Origin: Armatimonadota bacterium
Lineage (GTDB): Bacteria > Armatimonadota > Zipacnadia > Zipacnadales > FEN-943
Assembly: GCA_026419655.1 (NCBI GenBank)
Contig: JANZZA010000379.1
Location: 1 to 8,349, forward strand
Direction: 5' to 3'
DNA: 8,349 bases
The notes beneath the pieces were generated by a model. It ran no database searches, was not told the origin of the DNA, and worked only from the letters and a program-made list of their open reading frames with translations. Below, in pieces: positions 6,413 through 8,349 of this stretch. Both the position numbers and the translations under genes were made by a program. Position 1 is the first letter of the stretch. The number at the start of each line of letters is the position of its first letter.

Positions 6413-6450
6413 ATCTCAACTGCGGTGTCTGCAGTTCACCCCGCGAGGGG
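6413..6450. repeat. Imperfect 38-base direct repeat, copy 2
   Basis: The second copy starts 82 bases after the first. It contains AACTGC (6418-6423) and GCAGTT (6431-6436), a perfect 6-bp stem with a 7-base loop. CCCC-GCGA-GGGG (6439-6450) follows, a stem capped by a GNRA-type tetraloop. Its G run doubles as the ribosome-binding region of the HAD gene at 6463. The spacer between the copies holds two more perfect stems: GAGGA-aac-TCCTC (6368-6380) and TCCTGC-ccc-GCAGGA (6383-6397). Confidence 0.6.
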
Positions 6451-6462
6451 GGCTGTTTCCCA

Positions 6463-7110
6463 ATGTCTCCACGTCTTCGAGCCATCCTGGTGGACTGCGA
6501 CAATACTCTGTACCCGCCTGAGACGCGGTTTCTGGAGGCGGGGGACCGGCGCATCTGTGAGTTCATCGCCAGGCGTCTGAACTTGCCTTTGGACCAGGCG
6601 GATGCTCTGCGCTTGCGGCTGTGGCGCGAATACGGCACAACGGCCCGCGGTCTGGCCGAGGAGTTTGGCATCTCGCCTGAGGAGATGTGCCGGGAGGCTT
6701 TGGAGAGCCTCGACTTTGAAGGCTTGCTCGAGCCTGACCCAGAGCTAGCGCGGGAACTCCGCAGCCTTGGCGTGCCCCTGTATGTGTTCAGCAACTCGAC
6801 TGAGGCTTATGTTCTGCGGGTGCTGGCAGCCCGGGGACTGACCGGCGTGTTTGCTGGCATTTTTGGCATTGCCTTCTTAGGCTGGGAAGGCAAGCCCAGC
6901 CGTGCTGCCTTCGAGCGTGTGGAAAGAGCATTGCCGGGCGGCTGTGGGCGGCTCGCCCTGGCCGACGACAATCCGCAAAATCTTATGGTTGCGCGCCGGC
7001 TAGGCTGGTTGGCGGTAGCCGTGGGGACGGACGCGGCCGAAGCGGGCGATCTGGTGATTCCGCGCTTACATGACCTCGGCCGTGCCTTACGCAGGGCCGG
7101 GTGGCTGTGA
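6463..7110 (+). CDS. HAD-superfamily hydrolase, pyrimidine 5'-nucleotidase-like
   Basis: A 215-aa cytoplasmic phosphatase of the haloacid dehalogenase superfamily. All four motifs are present. Motif I is DCDNT, with nucleophile D11 and acid/base D13. Motif II is S110 in YVFSNST. Motif III is K144 in GKPS. Motif IV is D168 and D169 in LADDNPQN. The DxDNTLYP form of motif I, the small helical cap (about 20-90) and DLVIPRLHDL near the end resemble the pyrimidine 5'-nucleotidase group. The physiological substrate could be another small phosphate ester, since the superfamily is promiscuous. ATG 6463 is preceded by GAGGGGGG (6445-6452) at about 10 bases, inside the second copy of the direct repeat. 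Length is normal for the family. Its last 24 bases overlap the end of the convergent MscS-type gene. Confidence 0.85.
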   Translation: MSPRLRAILVDCDNTLYPPETRFLEAGDRRICEFIARRLNLPLDQADALRLRLWREYGTTARGLAEEFGISPEEMCREALESLDFEGLLEPDPELARELRSLGVPLYVFSNSTEAYVLRVLAARGLTGVFAGIFGIAFLGWEGKPSRAAFERVERALPGGCGRLALADDNPQNLMVARRLGWLAVAVGTDAAEAGDLVIPRLHDLGRALRRAGWL

Positions 7111-7677
7111 GCCTTCGACGGATGGCTTGGTTGCACGGCTCAAGTTCACAACTTGTGTGACCCGCCCGTTAGCTATGGTTAGCAGCCCTCCGTCGTCCAT
7201 GCGCAGGCGCGTGTGAAGGAGGCCCATCTGCTCGACCACTCCGGTCACTTCGCCAGTTTGTACCCGGTCCCCGACCGCCCACACGTCGTGGAGAAGCAAC
7301 ATATAGCCTCGCGCAGCGTCCTGCAGAAGGGGCCAGGTCGCCGCCAGCGCTGTGGCGAAGGCCGCACCGACAAGTGGGAAGACTTCTCTGCGCAGGTCCA
7401 GGCCGAATATCCTGAGGATGATGGCCACGGCGATGACGTACAGGACCGCCCGCATCAGCATCATGGGCGGGCGAAGAAGCAGGCGGCTGCGCAGCGCGCG
7501 GACAACTGGGTCGGGATGACTCGACGCCGTCAGCGCAGGACGTAGAAAGTGGCGTATCTGGCGGTTGGCTACCCAGACCAGGGCTTCAAAGACCGCGGCG
7601 ACGCAGATGGCCCAAACCAGCTGGCGCGGGAGATTGGATAGCCATAGTTTGTTGAAAAAGTCTCCGAAGCTTTCCAT
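7087..7677 (-). CDS. Short MscS-family mechanosensitive channel
   Basis: A 196-aa inner-membrane protein with the MscS core. Three hydrophobic segments lie at about 18-37, 72-91 and 98-130. The third has the Gly/Ala-rich pore-helix character of MscS TM3 (VGAAFATALAATWPLLQDAARG). It is followed by the MscS beta domain (131-181), with VGDRVQTGEVTGVVEQMGL and TIANGRV as the counterpart of the usual iPNs stretch. Such channels open under membrane tension and release solutes in hypo-osmotic shock. The protein stops just after the beta domain and lacks the C-terminal alpha/beta vestibule domain of E. coli MscS, so it is a minimal form. ATG 7677 is chosen because AAGGG lies 8 bases upstream; a GTG at 7686 is in frame but too close to it. 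The gene starts two bases after the stop of the upstream nuclease-like gene, implying co-transcription and coupled translation. Confidence 0.85.
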   Translation of the reverse strand: MESFGDFFNKLWLSNLPRQLVWAICVAAVFEALVWVANRQIRHFLRPALTASSHPDPVVRALRSRLLLRPPMMLMRAVLYVIAVAIILRIFGLDLRREVFPLVGAAFATALAATWPLLQDAARGYMLLLHDVWAVGDRVQTGEVTGVVEQMGLLHTRLRMDDGGLLTIANGRVTQVVNLSRATKPSVEGSQPPGPA

Positions 7678-7679
7678 TG

Positions 7680-8349
7680 TCACCACCCTTCAATACCCAG
7701 CATACTTGCACGCCTCTCCTGCCACGCAGAGCAGGAATTACGCACACGACACCAGCGGCAATGGTCTCCCAGATTTGGCGGATACGCTGGATCAGCGCGG
7801 ATGGCTCGCGCCAGCGCCATTGCTCGCCGCCGGATACCTTCAAGGCGGGAATCATCGAAGTCGGACTCATATATCTTGTTGAGTCGGAGCGCATAGAGCC
7901 GGCCCAGTGGTTTTTCGCCTATGTCCATGGCGGCCACGGCCACCAGCAGGCCCATGGAAAAATCGTTGAGCAATCGTCGCGGCCCTGGGGGGTTACGCGT
8001 TACGTCGTAGCGAGCTACGACAAGCCGGCCTTCGGGCGTCCGCTCGGCGCGGTCGGCTACTGCCGCAAACCGCAAGTCCTCGAAGGCAGCCTCGTAGCGC
8101 AGATCGGCGCCGACAAGCTGGTCTTCTCGCGTCCTGGCGGCTGCATGAAACTCCGCCAGCATTTTTAGGCCCAGCCTTACGGTTTGCTCTTCTTCCACGC
8201 TGTCGCTACACGCTGCTCGGTCAAAGCGCCGCAGAAACTCGTCCCGTAGCCATTCCAGAGACACCCGACCGGGGCCGCCTTTTCGGTCTGCAGCCACAAG
8301 GGTGGCCCGGATCGCGCCATGAAGCGCATGTATCGCACCCAGGGCCCGA
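7680..8349 (-). CDS. PD-(D/E)XK (RecB/Cas4-like) family protein with Cys cluster, 5' partial
   Basis: This is the C-terminal part of a PD-(D/E)XK superfamily protein of the RecB/AddB/Cas4 type, which act on DNA in repair or recombination. The frame is open to the right edge. The residues ahead of the in-window GTG (8297) include LGAIHALHGAI, matching the family's G-x-x-H motif, so the true start lies outside the window. Numbered from that GTG, the C-terminus has DHCRWCRVRNSC with C180, C183 and C189. This is the C-x2-C-x5-C set that, with one N-terminal Cys, ligates a 4Fe-4S cluster in this group. In the core, VADRAE (about residues 80-85) fits the GxxDR strand. The following strand reads LVVARYDVTR where active members have a D-x-K (DYKTG-like) signature, so catalytic residues appear substituted. 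The stop TGA (7682-7680) lies two bases from the start of the channel gene. Confidence 0.7.
   Translation of the reverse strand, partial: RALGAIHALHGAIRATLVAADRKGGPGRVSLEWLRDEFLRRFDRAACSDSVEEEQTVRLGLKMLAEFHAAARTREDQLVGADLRYEAAFEDLRFAAVADRAERTPEGRLVVARYDVTRNPPGPRRLLNDFSMGLLVAVAAMDIGEKPLGRLYALRLNKIYESDFDDSRLEGIRRRAMALARAIRADPAYPPNLGDHCRWCRVRNSCSAWQERRASMLGIEGW

Noticed and set aside
6331..6450. CRISPR array
   Set aside because: Only two diverged repeats, with one hairpin-filled spacer between them and no cas genes in view.
6099..6794. 231-codon open frame on the minus strand
   Set aside because: It runs antisense across two plus-strand genes and their spacer. Its apparent internal repeat (RGELQT twice) is simply the DNA direct repeat at 6331-6450.
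7141..7155. CAAGTT-cac-AACTTG hairpin as a terminator between the convergent genes
   Set aside because: It lies inside the MscS-type coding sequence and has no T-tract on either strand.

Overview
The window is GC-rich (roughly 60% by eye) bacterial DNA with six protein genes I can support. Two of them run off the window edges. The mix is a GH129/GH101-like glycosidase, a secreted right-handed beta-helix protein with a C-terminal tail motif, and long spacers between genes. It fits a free-living carbohydrate degrader such as an Armatimonadota, Planctomycetota or Lentisphaerota-type bacterium. That placement is an impression from gene style; no taxonomic marker is present.

Layout. Bases 1-2759 (+) hold most of a large GH129/GH101-clan glycoside hydrolase whose 5' end lies outside the window. 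A 595-base gap with two small perfect dyads follows. Bases 3355-4695 (+) encode an exported pectate-lyase-like beta-helix protein. The two genes plausibly act together on extracellular polysaccharide or glycan. Next comes about 1 kb (4696-5663) with no recognisable gene but many dyads: an intrinsic terminator reading on the minus strand, a promoter-like pair on the minus strand, a perfect 14-bp inverted repeat that covers a Shine-Dalgarno sequence, and a small MITE-like inverted repeat. A near-consensus promoter at 5641-5669 then drives an exported Ala/Pro-rich hypothetical protein (5706-6323).

Between that gene and the next lie two diverged copies of a 38-base direct repeat with hairpins packed between them. 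The second copy supplies the ribosome-binding site of a HAD-family hydrolase of the pyrimidine 5'-nucleotidase type (6463-7110, +). On the opposite strand, converging on it with a 24-base 3' overlap, is a two-gene unit: a PD-(D/E)XK/RecB-like protein with a C-terminal Cys cluster (from the right edge to 7680), then, two bases later, a short MscS-type mechanosensitive channel (7677-7087).

The most unusual signals are the structured, gene-poor 4.7-5.6 kb block, the hairpin-bearing repeat pair in front of the HAD gene, the apparent loss of the usual catalytic D-x-K in the nuclease-like protein, and an extra beta-sandwich domain placed inside the glycosidase.
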